Below, piece by piece: positions 15,414 through 24,032 of a DNA stretch of 64,000 nucleotides. Where the stretch lies: assembly GCA_037045585.1 (NCBI GenBank), contig JBAOIR010000076.1, forward strand, positions 1 to 64,000, in the 5' to 3' direction. The DNA comes from SSF14 sp037045585 (lineage in GTDB: Bacteria; Actinomycetota; Acidimicrobiia; Acidimicrobiales; Microtrichaceae). The notes below the pieces were generated by a model, which saw nothing but the letters and a program-made list of their open reading frames with translations, had not been told where the DNA came from and did not search any database. Each line of letters starts with the position of its first letter. The stretch's first letter is position 1. Position numbers and translations under genes: made by a program.

Positions 15414-16343
15414 ATGGCACGACGCAAGCACCGCACCGCACTTCTCGATCCTCCCCCATCGGCGCCCGTCAAGCCGGGCATGGTGAGCCCTCGGCGCACC
15501 GTCCCCGCCGGGATCGCCCGCCCCGAGTACGCGCTCACCGGCGAGCCGTCATCGCGCGCCAGCCGCGCCGTGCGCACGCCCGAGGAGATCGAGCACATGC
15601 GGATCGCCGGTCGCGTCGCCGCCGAGGTGCTCATCGAGGTCGGCACGGCGGTCGCTGCCGGCGTCACGACCGACGAACTCGACCGGATCGGCCACGACGC
15701 CTGCATTGCCCGGGGCGCCTACCCGAGCCCGCTCAACTACCGGGGGTTCCCCAAGTCGCTCTGCACCTCGGTCAACGAGGTCATCTGCCACGGCATCCCC
15801 GACAGCCGCAAGCTCCTCGAGGGCGACGTCGTGAACGTCGACGTCACGGCGTTCATCGAAGGGGTCCACGGCGACACCAACGCCACCTTCGTGGTCGGCG
15901 AGGTCGACCACGCGTCGAGGGACCTCATCCGCATCACCCGCCAGGCGATGCACGCCGGCATCGCCACGGTTCGCCCGGGTTCGCGCATCAACGAGATCGG
16001 CCGCGCCATCGAGGCGGCCGTCAAGGGCGGCAACTACGGCGTCGTTCGTGAGTTCATCGGACACGGCATCGGCGATCAGTTCCACACCAGCCTGCAGATC
16101 CCGCACTACTACCAGGCGAGCGCCCGTACGGTCATCGAGGAGGGCATGACCTTCACGATCGAACCGATGATCACGATCGGCAGTCCCGCCCTCTACGTGT
16201 GGGACGACGACTGGACCGCGGTCACCTTGTCGGGCCAGCGATGCGCCCAGTTCGAGCACACGCTCCTCGTCACCTCCGACGGCGTCGAGATCCTGACGCT
16301 GCCCGACGGTACGCCGCCCGCCGAAGAGCTGTTCGCACCGTAG
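15414..16343 (+). CDS. map: Methionine aminopeptidase, type I with N-terminal extension (MapB-like)
   Basis: 309 residues. It removes initiator Met from nascent proteins. The five metal ligands are visible: Asp in VNVDVT (about 142), Asp in GDTNATF (about 153), His in GHGIG (about 216), Glu in TIEPM (about 248) and Glu in QFEHT (about 280). The roughly 55-residue N-terminal extension carries a Pro-rich segment ending SPRRTVPAGIARPEY. It resembles the extension of mycobacterial MetAP1c, which is thought to contact the ribosome. The gene lies 12 bp after the ruc-like gene and may share its CIRCE-controlled transcript, linking it to heat shock. Confidence 0.95.
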   Translation: MARRKHRTALLDPPPSAPVKPGMVSPRRTVPAGIARPEYALTGEPSSRASRAVRTPEEIEHMRIAGRVAAEVLIEVGTAVAAGVTTDELDRIGHDACIARGAYPSPLNYRGFPKSLCTSVNEVICHGIPDSRKLLEGDVVNVDVTAFIEGVHGDTNATFVVGEVDHASRDLIRITRQAMHAGIATVRPGSRINEIGRAIEAAVKGGNYGVVREFIGHGIGDQFHTSLQIPHYYQASARTVIEEGMTFTIEPMITIGSPALYVWDDDWTAVTLSGQRCAQFEHTLLVTSDGVEILTLPDGTPPAEELFAP

Positions 16344-16414
16344 GTGCGCTCGCCGCTCCTCCCGGAGCGGCCCCGACCTTCCCCTTCACGACGCCGTGAG
16401 GAAGGCCCGCGCCC

Positions 16415-17101
16415 GTGCGCACCCGAGCGATCACCACCCGACCGACCCCTGCACCTGGCCCTGCGTCGCATCGTCGTCGACGCCATCGCCGTCGCCGGAT
16501 GCGCACCCCGCTCCGCGTCCGGCTGCGGTCACCAGCGGCCTACTGGTCGCTCGTCGCCGTGCTCGCCGTCGGCACGATCGTGTGGATCGAACGGGCCGAG
16601 CGCGACCTCGCACGGCGAGCGACCGCGCTCGGGCCGACCACTCAGGTTGCCGTCGTGGTGGGCGACCACGCCGGCGGGGAGCAGCTCGATGACGCCGACG
16701 TCGAACTGCGCGATGTGCCCCGCTCCGCAGTCCCCGCCGACGCGCTCACCGCTGCGCCCCACGACCGGCGGCTCCGAACCGACGTTCGCGCCGGTGAGGT
16801 GCTGACCTCCGGCCGGTTCGCCGCCGGTGGGCGATCGGAGATCGCAGCGCAGATCCCGCCGGGACGGCAGGCCATCGCCGTGCCCCGGACCTCCGCAGCA
16901 CTCGACCTCCGGCCCGGCGATCAGGTCGCCCTGCTCGGACTGGGGTCGTCGGGAGCGTCCGAGGTGATCGTCGACGACGGCCTCGTCGTCGCGGCGACGG
17001 AAGGTGCCACCACGATCGCGGTCCCGCTCGGCGACGTCGGCGACGTGGCCGATGCCGTGCTCGCGGGGACGATGACGGTCGTGTTGTCCGGGTCCGGGTG
17101 A
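16415..17101 (+). CDS. SAF-domain protein, CpaB/RcpC-like
   Basis: 228 residues. A very basic N-terminus precedes one membrane helix (about residues 43-58, YWSLVAVLAVGTIVW). An extracytoplasmic SAF-type domain follows, with the GGEQLDDADVELRDV and DVRAGEVLTSGRFA segments. A C-terminal domain rich in Val/Asp closes the protein. This is the layout of CpaB/RcpC proteins of Flp/Tad pilus assembly. GTG at 16415 has GAGGAAGG about 10 bases upstream. ATG at 16499 would remove the Arg-rich leader and is the alternative. No Tad genes are adjacent; the only other pilus-related gene is the prepilin peptidase at 5.2 kb. Confidence 0.68.
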   Translation: MRTRAITTRPTPAPGPASHRRRRHRRRRMRTPLRVRLRSPAAYWSLVAVLAVGTIVWIERAERDLARRATALGPTTQVAVVVGDHAGGEQLDDADVELRDVPRSAVPADALTAAPHDRRLRTDVRAGEVLTSGRFAAGGRSEIAAQIPPGRQAIAVPRTSAALDLRPGDQVALLGLGSSGASEVIVDDGLVVAATEGATTIAVPLGDVGDVADAVLAGTMTVVLSGSG

Positions 17102-17130
17102 CGGGTCGGGGTGACGGTGACGCCGATGGG

Positions 17131-18483
17131 TCAGGCGCCGCTCATCGACACGTCGGCGATGATGAGGCTGGCCGCAGCATCTCCCGACGACAGCCATTCG
17201 AGGTCGCCACCCACCTCGACGATGTCGAGCAGCAGACGCTGGATCGTCGAGGCCAACGTCATCTCCCGCACCGGTTCCGCGATCGCACCGTTGCGGATCA
17301 TCAGACCGTCGGCGCCGACGGAGAAGTCGCCCGACACGGGGTTCACACCCGAGTGGAGCCCGCTGAACCCGCTGACGTACAACCCGTGGTCGACCGATGC
17401 GACCAGTTCATCGAAGCTTCGGGCACCGGGCTCCATCACGAGCACCTGCGCCCCGACGCCCGGCAGCGAACGTGAGCCCCGCAGGGCCGAGCCCGTCGAC
17501 GCCGTACCGGCGCGGCGCCCGGTGTAGGAGTTGTGCAGGAACGCTCCGAGGTTGCCGGCGTCGATGAGCACGTTGCGCCGGCACGCCAGACCCTCGCCGT
17601 CGTAGGCGGTGGCGGCGATCGACCGGGAGTCCGTCGGATCGTCGACGAAGGTCAGCAACGGCGAGGCGATCTGCTCGCCCACCCGGTCGGCAAAGGGTGA
17701 TCGGCCCTTGAAGACCGACTCGCCGTCGACCATGTCGGCCACGATCCCGAGCAGGGTCATCGCCAGTCGGGGCTCGAGGAGGATCGAGATCTTGCCGCTC
17801 GGAGGTTTCGTCGCGCCGAGCAGCCGGGTCGCCCGATCGGCCGCGTCGGCGATCACGCGCTCGACGTCGAGCGCCTCGAGCGAGCGGGCGGCGTCACCGG
17901 CCGCCCCCGTCTGGGTCTCACCGTTGTCGTTGGCCAACGCCTGGATGCCGATGCTGCACGATGTGCCGCGGTCGTAGACGGAGATGCCGTTGGAGGCGGC
18001 GTAGGCAACCTCGCCGGCGGAATCGCCCCAAGCGGCCACCCGCACGCCGGAGATACGGGGGTCCCGCGCCCGCACGTCCGCCTCGAGGCGGAGCGCCAGA
18101 TCGATCTTGGTCTGGGCGTCGATGCCGAGGATGGCCTCGTTCCAGTGGTCGTGTTCGGTCGCAGCGATGCCATCGGGCTCGGCGAGACCGTAGAACTCGT
18201 CGACCTCACCGAAGGTCACGTTGTCGTGGGCCTCGGCCAGCGTCTCCGCGACCACGTCGGGATCGATCGACCCCGCCGACGCGAAGCCCTGCCGACCGCC
18301 GGCGATCACGCGGATGCCCACGGCATAGGACTCGGCGGACGTGAAGGACTCGACCTCACCGCCGAACACCTTGACCGACGTCGACCGGCCGTGTCCGACC
18401 ATCACGTCGATCTGTTCGCCGGAAGCGGCCTGACCGGCGACCCGGGACGCGAGCTGTTGCAGGTCGATGCCTGTCTCGGTCAC
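17131..18483 (-). CDS. TldE/PmbA-type metalloprotease family protein
   Basis: 450 residues. The TldD/PmbA fold is clear from EVESFTSAESYAVGIRVI near residue 43, the central LLEPRLAMTLLGIVADM, RNVLIDAGNLGAFLHNSYTG near 320, and GLHSGVNPVSGDFSVGADG near 390. The HExxxH zinc motif of the TldD partner is absent, as expected for TldE. TldD-TldE heterodimers degrade or mature peptides, classically microcin B17 and CcdA. It begins 4 bp after a second, frameshifted TldE-type gene and is very likely co-transcribed with it. A TldD with an intact zinc motif is 7 kb away. Confidence 0.88.
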   Translation of the reverse strand: MTETGIDLQQLASRVAGQAASGEQIDVMVGHGRSTSVKVFGGEVESFTSAESYAVGIRVIAGGRQGFASAGSIDPDVVAETLAEAHDNVTFGEVDEFYGLAEPDGIAATEHDHWNEAILGIDAQTKIDLALRLEADVRARDPRISGVRVAAWGDSAGEVAYAASNGISVYDRGTSCSIGIQALANDNGETQTGAAGDAARSLEALDVERVIADAADRATRLLGATKPPSGKISILLEPRLAMTLLGIVADMVDGESVFKGRSPFADRVGEQIASPLLTFVDDPTDSRSIAATAYDGEGLACRRNVLIDAGNLGAFLHNSYTGRRAGTASTGSALRGSRSLPGVGAQVLVMEPGARSFDELVASVDHGLYVSGFSGLHSGVNPVSGDFSVGADGLMIRNGAIAEPVREMTLASTIQRLLLDIVEVGGDLEWLSSGDAAASLIIADVSMSGA

Positions 18484-18487
18484 GGCG

Positions 18488-19836
18488 TCAGCTCCCCGAC
18501 AACGTGACGTCGGCGATGGCCAGGGTGACCCCGGTCGCGTCGAGCGGCATGGCCGTGAGGTCGGACCCGACCATCGAGATGTCGGCCATCATCCGCTGGA
18601 GGGTCGACGCGATCGTGACCTCCTTGACCGCCTCGGCCAACTCGCCGCCCCGGATCACCATGCCCTCGATGCCGGTGGAGAAGTCGCCCGACACGGGATT
18701 GACGCCGGAGTGGAGACCCTGCACATCGGAGATGTAGATGCCGTCGCCAACGGCGGCGAGGATCGACGCCGGGTCGTGGTCACCCGCAAGCAACGAGATC
18801 GACTGGGTGCCTGCGCCCGGCGTCGACTTGAAGCCGTGCCGAACGGCCGAACCCGTCGAGCGTGCGCCGAGCGCACGCGTGGAGTACCCGTCGTGCACGA
18901 AGCCGCTGACCACGCCGGCGTCGATGAGCACGTTGCGGCGCGTGGCGAGACCTTCTGCGTCGGAGGGGGTGGCCGAGGGCCAGCGGCCGTCGGTGGGGTC
19001 GTCGACGAGCGTCACGGTCGGCGGGGCGATGGACGCTCCGACACGGTCGGCGAGGAACGAACGCCCCTTCAACACCTCGGAACCGGAGAACGACTCACCG
19101 ACGATCGAGAGGAACTGGGCTGTCACCCAGGGGTCGAACACCACGGTGAGTCGGCGGCTGGGAGCCCGACCGGCGCCCAGCATTCGGACGGCCCGCTCGA
19201 CGGCCTGCCCGCGGTGTCCTCCAGATCGAGGTCGTCGAGGCCTCGACCGACGCTGAAGCCGAACCCGGTCGTCACGTCGTCGTCGACTCCGGCGAGGCTG
19301 TAGGCAGCGAGCGAGCAGCCGGTCTCGCGGCTGATCGAGCGGATGCCGGTGGTGGACGCGATCACGGCGGTCTCGATGGAGTCCGCGTACTCGGCCATCT
19401 CCACGCCGAGGATGCGGGGATCGCCGGCGCAGACGAGCCGTTCGAGCTCCAGCGCGAGCTCGATCTTCCGATCCGGGCCCAGGCCGGCGAGCGCCTCGTC
19501 GTAGAGGTGCAGCGTGACCTCGGCGACCCCGTCGGGCTCGACGAGACCGGTGAACTCGTCCACCGTCGAGAACGCCGCATTGTCACGGGCCTCGCCGAGG
19601 GTTTCGGCCACGACGTCCGCGTCGAGGGTGCCGGCGTATGCGAACCCCTGCCGATGCCCACGAATCACCCGAACCCCGAATCCAGCGGACTCGGCGGAGG
19701 TGAACGCTTCGATCTCGCCGTCGTAGGCCCGCACTTCGGTGTCGCGGGAGTGCGCCGCGACGACCTCCACCTGTTCTTCCGGCGCGGCCATCGCGAGCAC
19801 TCGCTCGGCGACCTCCATCAGCTCGTCTGGACTCAT
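18488..19836 (-). CDS. Second TldE/PmbA-type protein, frameshifted
   Basis: The same family and length (about 449 residues) as the adjacent gene, but clearly diverged. Motifs include EIEAFTSAESAGFGVRVI, RNVLIDAGVVSGFVHDGYST and GLHSGVNPVSGDFSTG. No HExxxH motif is present. The frame changes near 19208, after LEDTAGR. Adding one base there joins the halves into a continuous protein (AVERAVRMLGAGRAPSRRL follows). The gene lies upstream of the intact TldE copy, with a 4-bp gap. Two consecutive TldE paralogues are unusual and may form alternative partners of TldD. Confidence 0.82.
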
Positions 19837-19923
19837 GGGTGGCAGCCTGCCACACCCACCGTCGGAGCCGGATCACAGGACCCGGCCGGGTCGGCGACCC
19901 GGGCCCGTCTGGTCATCGTCTGG

Positions 19924-20925
19924 TCACCGCCGGCCGGCAGCGGTCCCGAGCTCGGCGGCCTCGGCCAACAGCTCGACCGATCGGATCCGCTCCTCCACCG
20001 TGGGCGACTGATGGGCGACGATCAGCTCGTCGGCGTCGGCGTGCTCGGCGAACCGGTCGAGGTACTCCGTCACCTGGGTCGGGGTGCCGACCCCGGAGTA
20101 CTGCGCCATCTGCTGGAGCTGACGACCCTGCGGCGAGTCGAGGATCCGGTCCGCCTCGTCGTCGCTGTAGGACCGCCCGCTGGGCAGGAGCAGCGCAACG
20201 CGCCGCCGTTTGGTCACCTGGAACTGCTGCTGTGCGTCGGCCTCGTCGTCCGCCACGATCGCGTTGACAGCGGCGATGACATGGGGGCGGTCGAGTTGCT
20301 CGGACGGGCGGAACTCCGACCGGTACAACGCAACCGCCTGCGAAAGAGCGGTGGGCGCGAAGTGCGACGCGAAGCCGAACGGGAGGCCGAACGCCGCGGC
20401 CAGCTGCGCACCGAAGAGTGACGACCCGAGGATGTAGAGCGGCACCTTGGTGCCACGGCCGGGCGTCGCGGTCACACCGTCGACCTGCCGTTCATCGGAC
20501 AGGTAGGCCTGCAGCTCACGGACATCCTGGGGAAAGCGATCGGACGATTCGCCGTTGCGTCGCATGGCGCGCATGGCGTTCTGATCGGTTCCGGGCGCGC
20601 GGCCCAGGCCGAGATCGATGCGACCGGGGTGCAGCGACTCGAGGGTGCCGAACTGCTCGGCGATCACCAGCGGTGAGTGGTTCGGCAGCATGACCCCACC
20701 CGACCCGAGCCGAATCGACTCGGTGTGGGCCGCGACATGGGCGATCAGCACGCTCGTCGCGGACGACGCGATCGACGCCATGTTGTGGTGCTCGGCGTAC
20801 CACACCCGGCGGTACCCGGCCCGCTCCGCCGCCCGGGCGAGCGCGACGCTCCCCTCGAGGCTGTCGCGCACGGTCTCACCCGCGCCGACGATTGCGAGGT
20901 CGAGGATGGAGAGGGGGACGGACAT
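19924..20925 (-). CDS. LLM-class flavin-dependent oxidoreductase (luciferase-like)
   Basis: 333 residues with a TIM-barrel luciferase-like fold. Landmarks are YRRVWYAEHHNMASIASSAT near residue 38, IRLGSGGVMLPNHSPLVIAE near 70, and PGRIDLGLGRAPGTDQ near 100. These match the MsnO8-like subgroup. Such enzymes use FMNH2 (or F420H2 in some actinobacteria) in monooxygenation or hydride transfer, and the substrate cannot be predicted. It is transcribed towards the TldE pair and divergently from the biotinyl/carboxyltransferase fusion. Confidence 0.9.
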   Translation of the reverse strand: MSVPLSILDLAIVGAGETVRDSLEGSVALARAAERAGYRRVWYAEHHNMASIASSATSVLIAHVAAHTESIRLGSGGVMLPNHSPLVIAEQFGTLESLHPGRIDLGLGRAPGTDQNAMRAMRRNGESSDRFPQDVRELQAYLSDERQVDGVTATPGRGTKVPLYILGSSLFGAQLAAAFGLPFGFASHFAPTALSQAVALYRSEFRPSEQLDRPHVIAAVNAIVADDEADAQQQFQVTKRRRVALLLPSGRSYSDDEADRILDSPQGRQLQQMAQYSGVGTPTQVTEYLDRFAEHADADELIVAHQSPTVEERIRSVELLAEAAELGTAAGRR

Positions 20926-20962
20926 GGGGACACGCTTTCGGGAGGCAGGACGACGAACGTGG

Positions 20963-21137
20963 TCAACGTCTCCGTCGGGCCCGATATTTCAGGACCCGAC
21001 CGACTCGACGCGCCCACCTCCGGGCACGCTGCAACTCGGCGATGCGGGCGTCGATCTCGTCGAGCCCCGACGAGATCGGCCAAGGCCCGTCGACTCCGCG
21101 CCGACGCGCTGACCGAGCTCTGGGAAGAAAGCGTCAT
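20963..21137 (-). CDS. Possible small basic coiled-coil protein, frameshifted
   Basis: The 290-bp gap between the flavin oxidoreductase and the biotinyl/carboxyltransferase gene holds a candidate of about 57 residues. ATG at 21137 opens a Ser-rich stretch ending ALADLVG. Dropping one base of a C run (21064-21067, plus strand) continues it into LDEIDARIAELQRARRWA and a basic tail, with TGA at 20965-20963. The second half looks like a genuine amphipathic helix. The region also holds a 10-bp dyad (21053-21062/21068-21077), so the coding call is weak. Confidence 0.3.
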
Positions 21138-21216
21138 CGTGCGGCTCACCCCGCGTCCGTCGACGCCGTTGACCATCGAGCGAGCAGCGGACGGATCCCG
21201 CCGGTAGAACGGGCGC

Positions 21217-23052
21217 ATGCCCGCCGCATCCATCTCCACCGTCCTCAGCCCCCTCCAGGGCACCGTTGTCGAGGTTCGCGTCGCCGCCGGAGAGCGAGTT
21301 GCCCCCGGCGCCACGCTGGTGATCATCGAGTCGATGAAGATGGAGCACCTGGTCGAGACGCCCGGCGCCGGCGTCGTCGAACGCATCCTCGTCTCCGCCG
21401 GAGACATGGTCACTGCAGACCAGGCACTCGTCGACCTCGTCCTTACGCCCGACGACGAGCCGGCACCCAGCGCCGCCGCGACCACAGCCGACGAGCACTC
21501 GATCGAGCGGGCCGACCTGGCGGCGGTCACCGCCCGACACGCGACGGGCCTCGACGCCCACCGGCCCGAGAGTGTGCAGCGGCGGCGACAGCGCAACCAG
21601 CGGACCGCCCGCGAGAACGTCGACGATCTCGTCGACGAGGGCACCTTCGTCGAGTACGGCCCACTGGCCATCGCGTCCCAACGGGGTCGGCGACCGCTGG
21701 AGGAGCTGATCGAGCGCACGCCGGCCGACGGCCTCGTGGGCGGCGTGGGCGAGATCGAGGGTCGACCGGCGGTGGTCCTGTCCTACGACAACACGGTGCT
21801 CGCCGGCACCCAGGGCCATCAGAACCACCGCAAGAAGGATCGACTGTTCGAGGTCGCCGAGCGGCAGCGGTTGCCCGTGGTGCTGTTCGCCGAGGGCGGT
21901 GGAGGACGTCCCGGCGACACCGACGTACCCGGCGTGTCAGGCCTGGACGTCATGGCATTCGACCTGTTCGCCCGGTTGAGCGGATGGGTTCCCCTCATCG
22001 GGATCGCTGCGGGCAGGTGCTTCGCCGGCAACGCCGCCCTCCTCGGCTGCTGCGACGTGATCATCGCCACGCTCGACTCCAACATCGGTATGGGCGGGCC
22101 GGCGATGATCGAGGGTGGTGGTCTCGGTGTCGTCGCGGCCGACGACATCGGTCCGGTCGGAGTGCAGGCGCCCAACGGGGTGATCGACATCGTCGTTGCC
22201 GACGAGGCGGCCGCGGTCGCCGCGGCGAAGCAGTACCTCTCCTATTTCACGACGTCGGTGACGCCCGACCACTCCGCCGTCGACCAATCGGTGCTCCGCG
22301 ACCGCGTGCCGGAGAATCGGCTCCGCGTGTACGACGTCCGGCAGGTGATCGAGGCGATCGCCGATGCCGACTCGGTCCTCGAGCTGCGGACCGGGTTCGG
22401 CACCGGGATCGTCACGACGCTCGCCCGCGTGGAAGGACGCTCCCTCGGCATCGTCGCGAACAACCCGTCGCACCTCGGAGGTGCGATCGACGCCGACGGG
22501 GCCGACAAGGCATCGCGGTTCCTCCAGCTGTGCGACGCCTTCGACCTCCCCGTCGTGTTCCTGTGTGACACCCCCGGCATCATGGTCGGACCTGCGGCGG
22601 AGGAGACGGCCCTGGTCCGCCACGTCAACCGGTTGTTCGTGACCGGCGCGAACCTGAGCGTGCCGACGGGCACGATCATCCTCCGCAAGGGCTACGGACT
22701 CGGTGCGATGGCGATGTGCGGCGGCAGTTTCAAGTCGCCGCTGTTCTGTGTGGCCTGGCCGACCGGCGAGGTCGGCGGCATGGGCCTCGAAGGCGCCATC
22801 AAGCTCGGGTTCCGACGGGAGTTGGACGCCGTCGCCGACCCGGCGGAACGCGCTGCGATGTACGACTCGCTCGTCGCCGCCGCATACGAACGCGGCCGCG
22901 CCCTGAACGTAGCGAGCCACTTCGAGATCGACGACGTCATCGACCCCGCCGATTCGCGGCGTTGGATCACCACCCTGTTCACCTCGGCGGCCTCCGACCT
23001 GAACACGCGCCACCGCCTTCCGAAGAAGCGTCCCTACATCGACACATGGTGA
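21217..23052 (+). CDS. Biotinyl carrier domain fused to acyl-CoA carboxyltransferase
   Basis: 611 residues. Residues 1-75 are a biotinyl domain with the biotin Lys in ESMKMEHLV (about residue 40). After a 30-residue linker, both halves of a carboxyltransferase follow. The N half carries the CoA-site segments GGVGEIEGRPAVVLSYDNTV and QGHQNHRKKDRLFEVA. The C half carries NNPSHLGGAIDADGADKASR, LCDTPGIMVG and CGGSFKSPLFCVAWPTGEVG. It should carboxylate an acyl-CoA such as acetyl- or propionyl-CoA once biotin is charged. The biotinyl domain is usually fused to the biotin carboxylase subunit; here it sits on the transferase, and no biotin carboxylase is in the window. Confidence 0.88.
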   Translation: MPAASISTVLSPLQGTVVEVRVAAGERVAPGATLVIIESMKMEHLVETPGAGVVERILVSAGDMVTADQALVDLVLTPDDEPAPSAAATTADEHSIERADLAAVTARHATGLDAHRPESVQRRRQRNQRTARENVDDLVDEGTFVEYGPLAIASQRGRRPLEELIERTPADGLVGGVGEIEGRPAVVLSYDNTVLAGTQGHQNHRKKDRLFEVAERQRLPVVLFAEGGGGRPGDTDVPGVSGLDVMAFDLFARLSGWVPLIGIAAGRCFAGNAALLGCCDVIIATLDSNIGMGGPAMIEGGGLGVVAADDIGPVGVQAPNGVIDIVVADEAAAVAAAKQYLSYFTTSVTPDHSAVDQSVLRDRVPENRLRVYDVRQVIEAIADADSVLELRTGFGTGIVTTLARVEGRSLGIVANNPSHLGGAIDADGADKASRFLQLCDAFDLPVVFLCDTPGIMVGPAAEETALVRHVNRLFVTGANLSVPTGTIILRKGYGLGAMAMCGGSFKSPLFCVAWPTGEVGGMGLEGAIKLGFRRELDAVADPAERAAMYDSLVAAAYERGRALNVASHFEIDDVIDPADSRRWITTLFTSAASDLNTRHRLPKKRPYIDTW

Positions 23053-23119
23053 GGTCGCCCGAGGCCGCCCCCGACCCCCGACCTGACGTTGAGTGGTTAT
23101 AGAGCTACTCTCCGTGGCC

Positions 23120-23992
23120 ATGACCAGACAACGACTCCTCGCAGCCATCGTTCCACTCGTGTTCCTCGCCAGCGCGTGTCAGACCGAGCAGGTGATGTGG
23201 GGGGCGTGTACCGCCGGCAACGACCCGTGGGGAACCGACGGCCGGTACGTGCTGGCCTGCCAGAACGGCGAGTGGATCCCCGTCATGACGGTCGCCGAAT
23301 TCGTGGCCATCAAGCAGGGCAAGCAGGTCAAGATCGCTCCGCTGCCCACCAGGCCGACGACCACGACCACCACAACGACCACCACCACGGCCGCGCCGAC
23401 CACGTCGACCACCTCCTCGACAACGAGCTCGACCACGTCGACGACCTCCACGACCTCGACCACGTCGACGACCGTCCCGATGGCCTCGCCGTCGATCTCG
23501 TTCGTCAACCCTGACGAGGGCCCGACCGCTGGCGGGCAGGCCACCGTCATCACCGGCACGGGCTTCACGGGCACCACCGCGGTGACGATCGCCGGCACGA
23601 GCGCGTCCTTCACCATCGACTCGGACACCCAGATCACCGCTACGACCCCGGCCCACGCCGCCGGCGCCGTTGCGGTCGCCGTCGCCAACCCGTCGGGCAC
23701 CGACACCTTCAACGGCGGGTACACCTACGTGTCGATGCCGACGATCTCGGGCCTCAGCGTGTCGACCGGCCCGGTCTCTGGTGGCACCACGGTGATCATC
23801 ACCGGCACCAACCTGACCGGCGTCGGCAGTGTGGACTTCGGCCCCACCGCCGCCGCGTCGTTCACCGTCACCTCGGCCACGCAGATCACGGCGGTCTCGC
23901 CGGCCGGTGCGGCAGGCGCCGTCAACGTGCGGGTCACGTCCTGGGGAGGCACGAGCGACGTGTCACTCGCGGACGAATTCACCTACGTCTGA
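23120..23992 (+). CDS. Secreted lipoprotein with Thr-rich linker and two IPT/TIG domains
   Basis: 290 residues from the ATG at 23120. The lipoprotein signal MTRQRLLAAIVPLVFLASAC ends in a good lipobox. A Cys-containing N-terminal segment is followed by about 40 residues made almost only of Thr and Ser. Two IPT/TIG immunoglobulin-like repeats come next (ISFVNPDEGPTAGGQATVIT and ISGLSVSTGPVSGGTTVIIT). It is probably a surface adhesion or stalk-like protein. GTG at 23093 would add nine residues before the signal and is less likely. The Thr linker makes the DNA locally repetitive. Confidence 0.75.
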   Translation: MTRQRLLAAIVPLVFLASACQTEQVMWGACTAGNDPWGTDGRYVLACQNGEWIPVMTVAEFVAIKQGKQVKIAPLPTRPTTTTTTTTTTTAAPTTSTTSSTTSSTTSTTSTTSTTSTTVPMASPSISFVNPDEGPTAGGQATVITGTGFTGTTAVTIAGTSASFTIDSDTQITATTPAHAAGAVAVAVANPSGTDTFNGGYTYVSMPTISGLSVSTGPVSGGTTVIITGTNLTGVGSVDFGPTAAASFTVTSATQITAVSPAGAAGAVNVRVTSWGGTSDVSLADEFTYV

Positions 23993-24000
23993 CCGGGACT

Positions 24001-24020
24001 CCGGCCGGCCGACCGGCCGG
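24001..24020. terminator. GC hairpin between convergent genes
   Basis: CCGGCCGG at 24001-24008 and again at 24013-24020 (self-complementary) form a stem with a 4-nt loop. It lies between the convergent ends of the IPT lipoprotein and hipA genes. There is no U tract. Confidence 0.4.
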
Positions 24021-24032
24021 CCGGTGCAGGGT

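Noticed and set aside
21053..21077. 10-bp hairpin as a terminator
   Set aside because: It lies between divergent genes, where no transcript is expected to end, and there is no T run. It may be part of the small candidate gene.
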